This document shows positions 8,996 through 18,617 of a stretch of DNA of 64,000 nt, piece by piece (position 1 is the first letter of the stretch; the number at the start of each line of letters is the position of its first letter). The notes beneath the pieces were generated by a model, which worked only from the letters and a program-made list of their open reading frames with translations, had not been told where the DNA came from and did not search any database. This stretch comes from Marinihelvus sp963695135 (GTDB lineage Bacteria; Pseudomonadota; Gammaproteobacteria; Xanthomonadales; SZUA-36). Where the stretch lies: contig CAVOGA010000001.1 of assembly GCA_963695135.1 (NCBI GenBank), positions 1,116,001 through 1,180,000 on the forward strand. Direction: 5' to 3'. Made by a program: the position numbers and the translations under genes.

Positions 8996-10252
8996 TCAGC
9001 CGGAGCCGAAGATCGCGCGGAAGATAAAGAAGAAGATGATGGCCAGGATGCCGCCGGCCGGCAGGGTGACAACCCAGGAGGCGAAAATACTGCCGACAAC
9101 GCGCAGGTTGATGGCATCCATGCCCCGGGCAAAACCCACGCCGAGCACCGCGCCCACCAGCGTCTGCGTGGTGGAGATCGGCAAGCCCGTGCCGGAGGCC
9201 AGCACCACGGTCGAGGCGGCGGCCAGCTCCGCGGCGAAACCCCGGGAAGGGGTCAGCTCGGTGATCTTGCGCCCGACGGTCTGGATCACCTTGAAGCCGT
9301 AGGAGGCGAGCCCGAAGACGATACCGCCGGCGCCCAGCAGCAGCACCCACTTGGGCAGCGCGGATTCGGCAACCACCGCGCCGCTCTGGACCACGCTGAC
9401 GATGGCTGCCACCGGGCCGATCGCGTTGGCAACATCATTTGAACCATGGGCGAAAGCCATGCCACAGGCAGTGAAAATCATCAGCACACCGAAAATCTTC
9501 TCCACGTTGGCAAAGCGGAAGTCTTCGTTTCTCGATTCAGGGAACCGCAGACGGCTTATGAGCACGATACCGATGACCATGGTGATCACGCCGACACCGG
9601 CGGAAATGCCGTAGGCCTGGACGGTGGTCAGGCCGAGATCCAGGTGCTTAAGCCCCTTGATGATGGTGACCAGGGACATGATGAAGCCGACCAGGAAGAT
9701 GTACACGGGTACGTACTTGCGGGCGTTGGCCAGCGGGTCATCGGTCCGCAGGATCAGTTTCTGCACGGACTGGAACAGGAAGTAGGCGATAAACCCGGCC
9801 AGCACCGGCGACACGATCCAGGAAGCCGCGATCTTGGCGATCTTGGGCCATTCCACCGAGGAGACACCCATGCCGACGACCGCGAAGCCCACGATGGCGC
9901 CGACGATGGAGTGGGTGGTGGAGACCGGCCAGCCGCGACGCGATGCGATGGCCAGCCAGGTGCCCGCAGCGAGCAGGGCGGAAAGCATGCCGTAGACCAG
10001 CAGCTCGGGCTGGGCGGCGACGCTTTGCTGGTCGATGATTCCCTGGCGAATGGTGGCCGTGACCTGGCCGCCGGCAAGGTAGGCGCCGGCAAACTCGAAA
10101 ACCGCGGCCACCACGATGGCCTGCTTGATGGTCAGCGCACGGGCGCCAACCGAGGTGGCCATGGCGTTGGCGACATCGTTGGCGCCGATGCCCCAGGCCA
10201 TAAAAAGGCCGAACGCTGCGGCCAGGATCAGGTACCAGGTGCCGTAATCCAT
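8996..10252 (-). CDS. pit: Low-affinity inorganic phosphate transporter (Pit/PHO4 family)
   Basis: Polytopic inner-membrane phosphate symporter of 418 residues with about ten membrane helices. The two family signatures are present: GANDVANAMATSVG in the N-terminal half and GSNDVANAIGPVAAI in the C-terminal half, reflecting the internal duplication; each half also has a THS or TQT loop (PVSTTHSIVGAIVG, PISTTQTLVGAVLG). It is downstream of the DUF47 gene by 14 nt, the usual pairing in bacteria. The divergent neighbour is the pst operon, so low- and high-affinity phosphate uptake lie side by side. Confidence 0.95.
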   Translation of the reverse strand: MDYGTWYLILAAAFGLFMAWGIGANDVANAMATSVGARALTIKQAIVVAAVFEFAGAYLAGGQVTATIRQGIIDQQSVAAQPELLVYGMLSALLAAGTWLAIASRRGWPVSTTHSIVGAIVGFAVVGMGVSSVEWPKIAKIAASWIVSPVLAGFIAYFLFQSVQKLILRTDDPLANARKYVPVYIFLVGFIMSLVTIIKGLKHLDLGLTTVQAYGISAGVGVITMVIGIVLISRLRFPESRNEDFRFANVEKIFGVLMIFTACGMAFAHGSNDVANAIGPVAAIVSVVQSGAVVAESALPKWVLLLGAGGIVFGLASYGFKVIQTVGRKITELTPSRGFAAELAAASTVVLASGTGLPISTTQTLVGAVLGVGFARGMDAINLRVVGSIFASWVVTLPAGGILAIIFFFIFRAIFGSG

Positions 10253-10266
10253 CGGGTAGGTTGCTC

Positions 10267-10944
10267 CTAGCGGGCTAGAGTCAGTTGCAGGCGGCTACCC
10301 ACGCGCTGGGCGCAGTCGGCTATCCTGGCGGTCTTTTCAATCAGCCGGTAAAGGAACATGATTCGGACCGGCGGAATCTCGTCTTCCAGCGTCATCAGGA
10401 CCCCGCTCAGCGCGGAAGCCTGTTGGTCGGTCTGGTGCTCCAGGGTGTCGAGGTCGTTGAGCATGTTCGTGATCCGCTTCCGCTCGCTGTTGTCGAAGCC
10501 GGTTTCAATCAGCTCGTCCAGCTCGCTGATGGCCTGGTGGGCCTGCTCGCAGGCCCGGATGCACGTGCGCAGAAGCTCCAGGTAGCCGTCCCGGATTTCC
10601 TCCGGCAGTTGCATGGAGCGGCCGTCAACCAGGCCGGCGATGTCCCGCGCGACGCCGGCCACCTTGTCCTGCATGGTCAGCACCGACAGCATGTCGCGCC
10701 GGTCGACCGGCATAAAAAGGCTGGTCGGGAGGTTCAGGCGCAGTTTTTTCTTGAGATCATCCGCGCGATTTTCCAGGACAACGATTTCCTCGTAAATCGC
10801 GTGGCGCGCCTTGTTGTCACCCGCCAGAACCGCCGCGAAAAACGGCTCAAGCCTGGACACGCATTCTACGACCGCCCGCATGTGGTGCTGCAGGGGCCCA
10901 ATCGGCGAGGAGGCAAAGATTCCGGACAGGTAACCGCCAACCAT
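10267..10944 (-). CDS. DUF47/PhoU-related Pit accessory protein
   Basis: An all-helical 225-residue protein of the TIGR00153/DUF47 family, distantly related to PhoU and commonly co-operonic with Pit transporters, where it is thought to control phosphate uptake. The family start IFASSPIGPLQHHM and the helical repeats with ENRADDLKKKLR and DKVAGVARDI are visible. The ATG at 10944 is chosen because AGGACA lies about 6 nt upstream; an in-frame TTG at 10965 is less likely. Transcription runs away from pstC across a 112-bp intergenic region that holds a Pho box facing pstC. Confidence 0.9.
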   Translation of the reverse strand: MVGGYLSGIFASSPIGPLQHHMRAVVECVSRLEPFFAAVLAGDNKARHAIYEEIVVLENRADDLKKKLRLNLPTSLFMPVDRRDMLSVLTMQDKVAGVARDIAGLVDGRSMQLPEEIRDGYLELLRTCIRACEQAHQAISELDELIETGFDNSERKRITNMLNDLDTLEHQTDQQASALSGVLMTLEDEIPPVRIMFLYRLIEKTARIADCAQRVGSRLQLTLAR

Positions 10945-11005
10945 AGTGTTTGTCCTGAAAAGCAAGCTGCAAAAACGGCGTACAGCGTATCAGTTTTGTG
11001 CTTGC

Positions 11006-11050
11006 TTGTTACACCGTTGTTACAACTCTGTCACATTCCGCGCATAGGAT
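11006..11050 (+). promoter_or_regulatory. Pho box and -10 upstream of pstC
   Basis: Three heptamers phased at 11 bp read TTGTTAC (11006-11012), TTGTTAC (11017-11023) and CTGTCAC (11028-11034), each separated by 4 nt as in PhoB boxes (consensus CTGTCAT). After exactly 10 nt comes a -10-like TAGGAT (11045-11050). Transcription would start at about 11057, at or beside the annotated pstC ATG, so the message may be leaderless or the true start may lie further in. The outer two heptamers match the consensus at only 4 of 7 positions; phasing and location carry the call. Confidence 0.65.
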
Positions 11051-11056
11051 GCACTC

Positions 11057-13303
11057 ATGAAACCGCATCCGCTCGCATCGGCAACCCCGCAACCGGGTCA
11101 GTCCGAGCGTTTTCACCTCCTGCGTCGCAGAAAAGAGACAGCGGCCCACTGGCTCATCGCCTTCGGCGGCGTCGGCGTGGTCTGCGCGATGGTGCTGATT
11201 CTTTTTTACCTCCTCTGGGTTGTACTGCCGCTGTTCTTCGCGCCGTCGACCCAGACCAGGCTGCTTGGCGAACGGGCCGGCTGGGCCAATGAGACCCGCT
11301 TGCTGGTGCTTGATGAGCGGGGCGACGTGGCGCTCCGGGGCGGCGCGGACGGCTCCCTGGCCTTTTTCCGTGTGCCGGGCATGGAGCCGGTCGCCGACAT
11401 TGCCCTGCCGCTGGCCGAAGACGCGTCAATCACGGCGGTAGCGCAGGACATGGAGCAGCCTCGACTGTTCGCTGTCGCAACCGACCAGGGCCGTGTACTG
11501 CTGTTCAGGTTCGGGCTTGAGCGTCCACCCGGTGAACCGGGCGTTCTGCGGCCGGTGATCCCCGCAGTCGAGTTTCCCTTTGGCGAGGCCAGCGAGTTCT
11601 TTGCCGGCGGCCCGATAGACCACGTGGCGGTGGTGGACCGTGAAAACCAGCTCGTGCTGGCGGCGCTGGCCGGCACGACCCTGGTCGTGGACTGGCGCCG
11701 CAAGGAAACGAATTTCCTGACCGGTGAACTGCGCCTGGAATCGAAGCTGAAAAGGCTGCCGCTGGGCTTCCGGCCTACCGGCCTGGTGCTGGACGGGAAT
11801 CAACGGTGGGCCTACGTGAGCGACGAATCGGGCCGGATACATCGCTTTGACCTGCCTGGTCTTGCCCCGTCCGGTACCCTGCAACTGGGGGAGGCGCCGG
11901 TTACCGCGATGGCCAGCCTGCTGGGTGGTGTATCGCTTATTGCCGGCGATGCAGAAGGCCGCCTGTACCAGGCTTTCCCGGTTCGGGACGACGAGGATCG
12001 CTACCAGCTGACCCTGATTCGCGAGTTTCCGCCGCTCGGCGCGGCCATTGATTCAATCCTGCCGGAGCGCCGCCGCCGCGGATTTGTCGCGGTGGACGCG
12101 GACGGCACCCTGGGGATTTATCACAGCACCGCCGGCAACCAGGTGCTGGAAATGTCGCTGCCCTCTGCCGTGAGCGCGGCGCTGGCCTTTGCGCCGCGTG
12201 CCGATCAGCTGTTGCAACTCGATGGCGCGGGTCAGCTGGGCCAGGTGCTGATTGACAATCCGCACCCGGAAGTGAGCTTTGCGACGCTGTGGCAAAAGGT
12301 CTGGTACGAAAACTATCCGGAACCGGCCTACGTCTGGCAGTCCACCGCGTCCAACGCCGGATTCGAGCCCAAGCTGAGCCTGGCGCCCCTGGCTTTCGGC
12401 ACCCTGAAGGCGTCCCTGTACGCGATGATATTCGCGGTGCCGATCGCCCTGCTCGGGGCCACGTATACCGCCGTGTTCATGGCGCCGGCACTGCGCCGCA
12501 AGATCAAACCGACCATCGAGCTGATGGCGGCTTTGCCGACGGTGATCCTCGGTTTTCTCGCCGGCCTGTGGCTGGCCCCCTTCGTGGAAAATCACCTGGC
12601 GGCGCTGTTCGCGATGACGGTCATTCTGCCCCTCGGGCTGCTGGCATTTGCTTTCGGCTGGAGCCGTCCACCCGTCCAGCAGCATTTTCGCTGGCTGCGT
12701 GGCTGGGAGCCGCTGCTGCTGCTGCCGGTGCTGGTGGTGCTTATCACCCTGTCCCTGTGGATCGCTCCGCCCCTGCAGCAGTTGGTGTTCGGTGGCGACC
12801 TGCGCGAGTGGCTCAGCGGCGAAGCCGGTATTTCCTTCGACCAGCGCAATGCCATTGTGGTTGGCGTCGCGATGGGCTTTTCGGTCATTCCGATCATTTT
12901 CTCGATTGCGGAGGACGCGCTGTACGCGGTGCCCTCGAGCCTTACCGACGGCTCCCTGGCGCTGGGCGCGACGCGCTGGCAGTCCCTGGTCAGGATCGTG
13001 CTGCCGACGGCCAGCCCCGGCATATTTTCCGGCCTGATGATCGGTCTCGGGCGGGCTGTGGGCGAGACCATGATCGTCCTGATGGCCACCGGCAACACGC
13101 CGATCATGAGCTGGAGCCTGTTTGAAGGCATGCGCACGCTGGCGGCGAACATCGTCATCGAGATGCCCGAGTCGGCGGTCGCCAGCACCCACTTCCGCGT
13201 GTTGTTCCTGTCGGCGCTGGTCCTGTTCCTGTTTACCTTCCTGGTCAATACGGTGGCGGAGCTGATCCGCCAGCGGCTGCGCGAGCGGTACGCGTCCCTA
13301 TGA
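11057..13303 (+). CDS. pstC: Phosphate ABC transporter permease PstC (long form)
   Basis: Inner-membrane subunit of the high-affinity PstSCAB phosphate importer. At 748 residues it is more than twice E. coli PstC. One membrane helix (about 31-61) is followed by a periplasmic domain of about 330 residues with beta-propeller-like repeats (GRVLLFRFG, GRIHRFDLPG, GRLYQAFPV). The canonical permease part lies at about 430-748 with the EAA loop DGSLALGATRWQSLVRIVLPTASPG. Long PstC proteins are known in Pseudomonas-like gammaproteobacteria. The gene overlaps pstA by about 4 nt and follows a PhoB-type promoter. If transcription starts at about 11057 the first codons are uncertain. Confidence 0.93.
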   Translation: MKPHPLASATPQPGQSERFHLLRRRKETAAHWLIAFGGVGVVCAMVLILFYLLWVVLPLFFAPSTQTRLLGERAGWANETRLLVLDERGDVALRGGADGSLAFFRVPGMEPVADIALPLAEDASITAVAQDMEQPRLFAVATDQGRVLLFRFGLERPPGEPGVLRPVIPAVEFPFGEASEFFAGGPIDHVAVVDRENQLVLAALAGTTLVVDWRRKETNFLTGELRLESKLKRLPLGFRPTGLVLDGNQRWAYVSDESGRIHRFDLPGLAPSGTLQLGEAPVTAMASLLGGVSLIAGDAEGRLYQAFPVRDDEDRYQLTLIREFPPLGAAIDSILPERRRRGFVAVDADGTLGIYHSTAGNQVLEMSLPSAVSAALAFAPRADQLLQLDGAGQLGQVLIDNPHPEVSFATLWQKVWYENYPEPAYVWQSTASNAGFEPKLSLAPLAFGTLKASLYAMIFAVPIALLGATYTAVFMAPALRRKIKPTIELMAALPTVILGFLAGLWLAPFVENHLAALFAMTVILPLGLLAFAFGWSRPPVQQHFRWLRGWEPLLLLPVLVVLITLSLWIAPPLQQLVFGGDLREWLSGEAGISFDQRNAIVVGVAMGFSVIPIIFSIAEDALYAVPSSLTDGSLALGATRWQSLVRIVLPTASPGIFSGLMIGLGRAVGETMIVLMATGNTPIMSWSLFEGMRTLAANIVIEMPESAVASTHFRVLFLSALVLFLFTFLVNTVAELIRQRLRERYASL

Positions 13304-14974
13304 GTCGCTCAGCTTGAACGCGCTCAGGAAATGGATTGCCGGCGGTACGCCGTGGATCTGGCTGCAGGCTGCAGCGGTCAGCCTCTCGTTGCTGCTGGTC
13401 ATCGGTCTGCTGGCGCTGATCGCCGGCCGGGGCTTGGCGTATTTCTGGCCCAGCCCGTGGAGGAGTGGGTGGTTGTGGATGACCTCGGCGAGCAGCGGGT
13501 GTTGCTGGGGCAGCTCTACCGGACCGAGTCGGTTGACGCGCAGCGCCTGCGCGAGGCCGGCGCCGAGATCAATTCGCAGGCGAGCACGGTCAAACGCTAC
13601 CTGCTGAAAATCGGCAACCGGGATCTGACCGGGCAGGATTTTGTCTGGGTCCTGGATCAGCAGGTGCTGGAGCGTTCGCGGCCGGAAAACATCCTGGCCG
13701 TTGAGCGTGAGCAGTGGGGCATGTTCTTCGGTCGCCTGGTGGGCCTGCGTGAGGATGGATCGCTGGTCAGCCTCGGCACGGATCCCTGGGACACCCTGGC
13801 GGAGCGGCTGGACCGGGTCAGGGGATTGCGCGAGCGCATTGATGAACTGGAAGGGCGGGAAATCCAGAGTGTCAACTTCCGCCTGCAGAAACTGAAGCTG
13901 GAGGAGCGGCGTCTTGGCGGCCGGGAGGGTTCGGCAAAGGCGCTCGGGGCGCTGGCGGCTGAGCGCGAGTTGCTGGACGCGGAGTTCGCCACGGCGGTTG
14001 CCGAACTGGAAACCCTGCTTGCCGAGATCGGTCGTGACGAGCTGCTTATGCGGACGCCCGACGGCCAGGAGACGGAGATTTCCATGGCCGTGGTGCTGGA
14101 TGCCTGGCGCCCTAACCGCATGGGCCTGTTTGACGGCCTGCGCCACTACGGGCACAAGCTGTGGGGTTTTCTCAGCCAACCACCGCGCGAGGCGAACACG
14201 GAGGGCGGAATCTTTCCCGCGCTGTTTGGCACGGTGCTGATGGTGATCCTGATGAGTATCGTGGTCACCCCGCTGGGCGTGATTGCCGCGGTGTACCTCA
14301 GCGAATACGCCGCGCAGGGCTGGTTTACCCGTTTCGTGCGAATTTCCGTGAACAACCTGGCCGGGGTGCCTTCCATTGTCTACGGGGTATTCGGCCTGGG
14401 CTTCTTCATCTATTTTGTCGGCGGGGGTATCGACCGCCTGTTTTTTGCCGAAGCCCTGCCCACGCCAACCTTCGGCACCGGCGGCCTGTTCTGGGCATCC
14501 CTGACCCTTGCGCTGCTGACCCTGCCGGTGGTTATCGTGTCCACGGAGGAGGGCCTGTCGCGCATACCCCGGTCCATCCGCGAGGGCAGCCTGGCGCTGG
14601 GGGCGACGCGCTGGGAAACGCTGTGGCGGACAATTCTGCCCATGGCCAGCCCGGGCATCATGACCGGCGTGATCCTGGCCGTGGCCCGGGCCGCGGGCGA
14701 GGTGGCCCCGCTGATGCTGGTCGGCGTGGTCAAACTGGCGCCCGCTTTGCCGGTGGACGGGGATTTTCCCTACCTTCACCTGGACCGGAAATTCATGCAC
14801 CTGGGCTTTCACATCTATGATGTGGGGTTCCAGAGCCCCAACGTGGAAGCGGCCGAGCCACTGGTCTACGCTACCGCCCTGTTGCTCGTAGCGATTACCC
14901 TGTTGCTTAACCTGGCGGCGATCCTTGTCCGGAACCGTCTCCGGGAACAGTACCGGAACCTGGAAGCCCAATGA
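13300..14974 (+). CDS. pstA: Phosphate ABC transporter permease PstA (long form, frame break)
   Basis: Second permease of the Pst importer, about 555 residues. An N-terminal membrane helix (WLQAAAVSLSLLLVIGLLALI) lies in one frame; the rest lies in another, joined near 13450, where YFWP is followed by QPVEEW and a C run appears one base short. The middle is a periplasmic insertion with a coiled coil (REREL-type heptads about codons 160-235). The C-terminal permease has EGSLALGATRWETLWRTILPMASPG. An ATG at 13300 overlaps the pstC stop but meets a stop after five codons, so either a second indel occurs near 13313 or translation begins at TTG 13314. The stop overlaps the pstB start. Confidence 0.85.
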
Positions 14975-15861
14975 GCGAAGTGCAGATCAGCGAAGCATCG
15001 GCGGAACCTGTGGAGCAGGAGCTGCCGGACATGGTGGCGCCGGCGGAAGCGGGCGGAAACGATACCGTGGACGATGCGACGGACGAGTCCGCGCGCATTC
15101 CCCTGCGGGAGCGCCATCTGTGCGTGCGTGGTCTGAGTCTCTGGTACGGCGACAACCAGGCCCTGCGCAACGTTGACCTGGCCGTGGCCCGCAACCGCGT
15201 GACCAGCTTTATCGGCCCGTCGGGTTGCGGCAAGACCACCTTGCTGCGCTGTTTCAACCGCCTGACGGACCTGGTTCCCGATTGCCGCATGGAAGGGGAG
15301 GTGGAGCTGGAAGGCAAAAGCATCCTCGGACCGGAGGTGGACGTTTCCCAGCTGCGGCGCGATGTCGGCATGGTGTTCCAGAAGCCCAATCCGTTTCCCA
15401 AGTCGATTTACGAAAACGTGGCCTACGGTTTGCGCGTGCAGGGCATCAGCAAACGGCGGCAGCTTGACGAAACCGTCGAGTGGGCCCTCAGGGCCGCGGC
15501 GCTGTGGGACGAGGTGAAAGACCGGCTGGATCATTCGGGCCTGAGCCTGTCCGGCGGTCAGCAGCAACGTCTCGTTATTGCGCGGGCCATTGCGGTTCAG
15601 CCCAAGGTCATCCTGCTGGACGAGCCCTGTTCATCCCTCGACCCGATTTCCACCCTGAAGGTCGAAGAGCTGATCCAGCAGCTGCGCGAGCAGTACACGA
15701 TCATCGTGGTGACCCACAACATGCAGCAGGCCGCCCGCGTTTCCGACTTCACGGCCTTCATGTACATGGGTGAGCTTATCGAGGTCGGTGATACCGACGA
15801 GCTCTTTACCAACCCGCAGAAGAAGGCCACGGAAGACTACATCACCGGCCGCTACGGTTGA
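14971..15861 (+). CDS. pstB: Phosphate ABC transporter ATP-binding protein PstB
   Basis: ATPase of the Pst importer, 296 residues. Walker A is GPSGCGKTTLLR, the signature is LSGGQQQRLVIARAI, Walker B is VILLDEPCSSLDP and the switch His lies in VTHNMQQAARVSD; GMVFQKPNPFPKSIYENVAYG is diagnostic for PstB rather than other importers. An acidic N-terminal extension of about 45 residues precedes the fold and is unusual compared with E. coli PstB (257 residues). The ATG overlaps the pstA stop (ATGA). Confidence 0.96.
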   Translation: MSEVQISEASAEPVEQELPDMVAPAEAGGNDTVDDATDESARIPLRERHLCVRGLSLWYGDNQALRNVDLAVARNRVTSFIGPSGCGKTTLLRCFNRLTDLVPDCRMEGEVELEGKSILGPEVDVSQLRRDVGMVFQKPNPFPKSIYENVAYGLRVQGISKRRQLDETVEWALRAAALWDEVKDRLDHSGLSLSGGQQQRLVIARAIAVQPKVILLDEPCSSLDPISTLKVEELIQQLREQYTIIVVTHNMQQAARVSDFTAFMYMGELIEVGDTDELFTNPQKKATEDYITGRYG

Positions 15862-15899
15862 TACGCTCCAGTCACGGATATTCCGTTAGACTTCGCCTC

Positions 15900-16622
15900 A
15901 TGGACAAACTCAATCTCGGTCAACACATTTCGCAGCGCTTCAACGAAGAGCTCGAAGACGTGCGCAGCAAGGTTCTGCAAATGGGTGGCATCGTCGAGGA
16001 GCAGCTGGCTTCTGCCCTGCAGGCGCTGCTGAACGGCAACACCGAGCTGGCCGGGGAAGTCATTCGCAACGATCAGCGCGTCAATGCGCTGGAAGTGCAG
16101 ATTGACGAGGAGTGCATCCGCATCGTGGCGCGCCGCCAGCCGGCAGCTACTGATCTGCGCCTGGTCATGGCCGTGATCCGCACCATCAATGACCTCGAGC
16201 GGATCGGCGACGAGATCAAGCGTATTGCCAAGATGGTGAAAGAGGAGCTGGACGGCTCCATGGATGAGGACATCCGGCTGGAAATCGAGCACATGGGCGA
16301 GCAGGTGCGCGCCATGCTGCGCCAGGTGCTGGATGCCTTCGCCCGCACGGACGTGAATGCGGCGATCGCCGTGGCGAAGGCGGACAAGAAAGTTGACCGG
16401 AAATACCATGCGATCACCCGCCAGCTCATGACCTACATGGCCCAGGATCACCGCTCCATTCCCCAGGTATTGAACGTACTCTGGGCCGCCCGCGCGCTCG
16501 AGCGCATGGGCGACCGTTGCCAGAACATCGCGGAATACGTGATCTACCTGGTGATCGGCAAGGATGTCCGCCACAGCAGCCTGGATGACATCATGCTGGA
16601 ACTGGAGTCCAAGGCCCGCTGA
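15900..16622 (+). CDS. phoU: Phosphate signalling protein PhoU
   Basis: A 240-residue all-helical protein with two PhoU repeats; the metal-binding signatures are RTINDLERIGDEIKRIA in the first and ARALERMGDRCQNIAEYV in the second. PhoU links Pst activity to PhoR and represses the Pho response when phosphate is plentiful. The ATG at 15900 is used because the fold starts at once (MDKLNLGQHISQRFNEEL); 38 nt separate it from pstB. It is the last gene of the operon and is followed by a palindromic repeat. Confidence 0.95.
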   Translation: MDKLNLGQHISQRFNEELEDVRSKVLQMGGIVEEQLASALQALLNGNTELAGEVIRNDQRVNALEVQIDEECIRIVARRQPAATDLRLVMAVIRTINDLERIGDEIKRIAKMVKEELDGSMDEDIRLEIEHMGEQVRAMLRQVLDAFARTDVNAAIAVAKADKKVDRKYHAITRQLMTYMAQDHRSIPQVLNVLWAARALERMGDRCQNIAEYVIYLVIGKDVRHSSLDDIMLELESKAR

Positions 16623-16637
16623 AGATGTGGAAGATGT

Positions 16638-16690
16638 GGGGTCAGAGTAAAGTGCCAGAGTGGCGCACTCTGGCACTTTACTCTGACCCC
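16638..16690. repeat. REP-like perfect palindrome downstream of phoU
   Basis: A perfect 25-bp inverted repeat with a GCG spacer: the left arm (16638-16662) begins GGGGTCAGAGTAAAGTGCC and the right arm (16666-16690) is its exact complement. Two copies of GAAGATGTG precede it. It has the size and position of REP/BIME elements, which are spread by REP-associated tyrosine transposases and lie in 3' untranslated regions. As RNA it would form a very stable hairpin after phoU and could protect or end that transcript; no T tract follows. Confidence 0.7.
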
Positions 16691-16726
16691 GAATCTGCCG
16701 AGTCCGATCTGACTCCGAAACTCAGC

Positions 16727-16758
16727 AAAAAAGAAGGCGCACCGGGGTGCGCCTTCTT
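16727..16758 (-). terminator. Rho-independent terminator of the beta-helix gene
   Basis: A 13-bp stem AAGAAGGCGCACC/GGTGCGCCTTCTT (16731-16743 with 16746-16758) with a 2-nt loop. Read on the minus strand it is followed by a run of six T, so it ends the minus-strand gene whose stop is at 16792. It could also work weakly for rightward transcripts from phoU. Confidence 0.85.
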
Positions 16759-16791
16759 GATTCCCCCCTAAAGGGTTGTGGCTCTGAGAAC

Positions 16792-18549
16792 TCAGTTCGT
16801 GAAGTTCTGCAGTGTCCAGCCGGCGGTCCATGCCGGTCCCTGTCCGAACGCACCGATGTAGTCCTGGTTCTGGAAGAACGGCGCCGGGAACAGTTCCGGG
16901 TCCAGGTCGAAGCCGGAGGTGTAGCTTGCATTGGCCGGCGGGAAGACCAGGTCCTGCAGGTTCGGGTTCATCTCCATGTTGGTGCCGGCGGCGTCGAACC
17001 ATGACTCCACGGTCCACGGATCACCCGGCTCTTCCACGAAGTTAGTGGTCGCAGTTGACGATGCTGTTCTGGATGGTCAGCACGCCGGTCAGGTCGTTCG
17101 GCGGAGTGCCGGCAGCCGCGAAGGTCGCTTCGTCATCGATGTCGATGCAAGTTCTGGAAGTTGTTGAAGATCACGTTGGTCAGGTTGGTGCCGGTACCGC
17201 GACGCAGCACGGCGCCGGTGGTGTCCGGGCGGCCGATAAAGGTCGCGTTGGCGATCTTTGGCTGTGAGCGCGGCGTGTCGTTGGTGTTGCCTTCGAGGTT
17301 ATCTGCCTCGATACCATTGTCAGCGGCCTCAATAGCGTTGAAGTCCTGATCCTGCACAACGAGCAGGTTCTGGATGGAGCCGGTCCAGCCCTCGGTCCAG
17401 TCCAGACTGTCGTCGCGGACGTCGGTCAGCACGATGTTGCGCGCGTTAACGGTGCCGCCGAAGAACTCCACGCCGTCATCTTCGTTGGCGTGCACCTGGA
17501 TGTTTTCCACGACCGTGCCGGCGCCGACACCCTGGAAGGCGATGCCGTTCAGCTCGTTCGTATCACGGAAGCGGTTGCCGGCATACTGGACGCGGACGAT
17601 AGCGCAGCACGCCGCTGCTGTCGTTCGGGTCGTCACCGCCGTAGGTGCCGGATTCGCCTTCGCCCTCGGAGGTGCACTGGCCGGAGTTGTCACAGGTGTT
17701 CAGCGGCGCGCGGCCGTTGATGGTCAGGCCGCCCCACTGGCCGGCGCCACCGGACTCGCCGTCCGGACCCGTGAACACGATGGGTGCATTGGCGGTGCCG
17801 TTGGCAAAGATCTTGGCGCCACGCTGGATGCCCAGCAGCGAATTTCCGTCGGCGCCGATGATGCGCGTGCCCGGTTCGATCGTGATGGAGTTGGTGTTGT
17901 TGGCATTGGCACGGGACCCGATGTAAACGGCGCCGTCCAGAATCCAGATCGTGTCGTTGGTCAGGGTGATGTCATTGGTGTATTCGCCGCCGGGGATAAT
18001 GCAGGTGCCCGCATCAATACCCGCAATGGCAAAGTCGGGGCAGCCGTCAAAGGTATTCGGTATAGACGCTGCAGGAAGCTGGCGTGGCGCCGCTGACGTT
18101 GCCGGAGACCACGTTGTTCATCGTGTCCGAGAAGTCCGCGAAGGCATCGCCGGAGTAGCTCCAGGTGACATCCTGGCAGGAGTTAAAGGTAAACGTGCCG
18201 GTGCCGATCACCGGCCCTTCTGTCGGCGTGCCCGCGGGGCCACCAAACAGGCCGCCATTGACGAAGCGCAGATCAAATTCGACGGTGGACTGTTCCGGCG
18301 TTACCGTCTCGAGCCGGCCACCCAGACGTTTTCACCGGTGGCGTCGTCGTAGGCGTAGTAGGCGATGAAGAGCACGGCCTGGTCGTTACCGATCGGGATG
18401 TACTGAACACCCAGGCCGCGGCGGGCATTGGGGGTGTCGGGTTGATAGAATCCGTTGACATGCTCACCGATCGGCGCGGCCAGGGCGCCGAAGGACGTGC
18501 CGGTCAACAGGGCTGCGGCAATCGCGCCGCGAAGAAGGTTGGTTTTCAT
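16792..18549 (-). CDS. Secreted right-handed beta-helix protein (about five frame breaks)
   Basis: Predicted exported protein of about 570 residues with a clear signal peptide (MKTNLLRGAIAAALLTG, cleavage after ALA). The body is made of short beta-helix-like turns: SITIEPGTRIIGADGNSLLG, QRGAKIFANGTANAPIVFTG, GQWGGLTINGRAPLNTC, YAGNRF, NGIAFQGVGAGTVVENIQVH, EDDGVEFFGGTVNARNIV, DSLDWTEGWTGSIQNLLV. The C-terminus has DYIGAF and WTAGWTLQNF. Related proteins occur in Bacteroidetes and gammaproteobacteria without assigned function. The frame breaks near 18316, 18065, 17600, 17150 and 17044, yet similar sequence resumes each time. A Pho box lies upstream and the gene is divergent from a TonB operon, which suggests a surface role in phosphate starvation. 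It may be a real pseudogene. Confidence 0.72.
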
Positions 18550-18617
18550 TGCTGTTCCTCGTTGTGAACGTCGTCTGGACAGTGCCGCCGATGGAGCGGC
18601 GATGAACTCGTGGCAGG

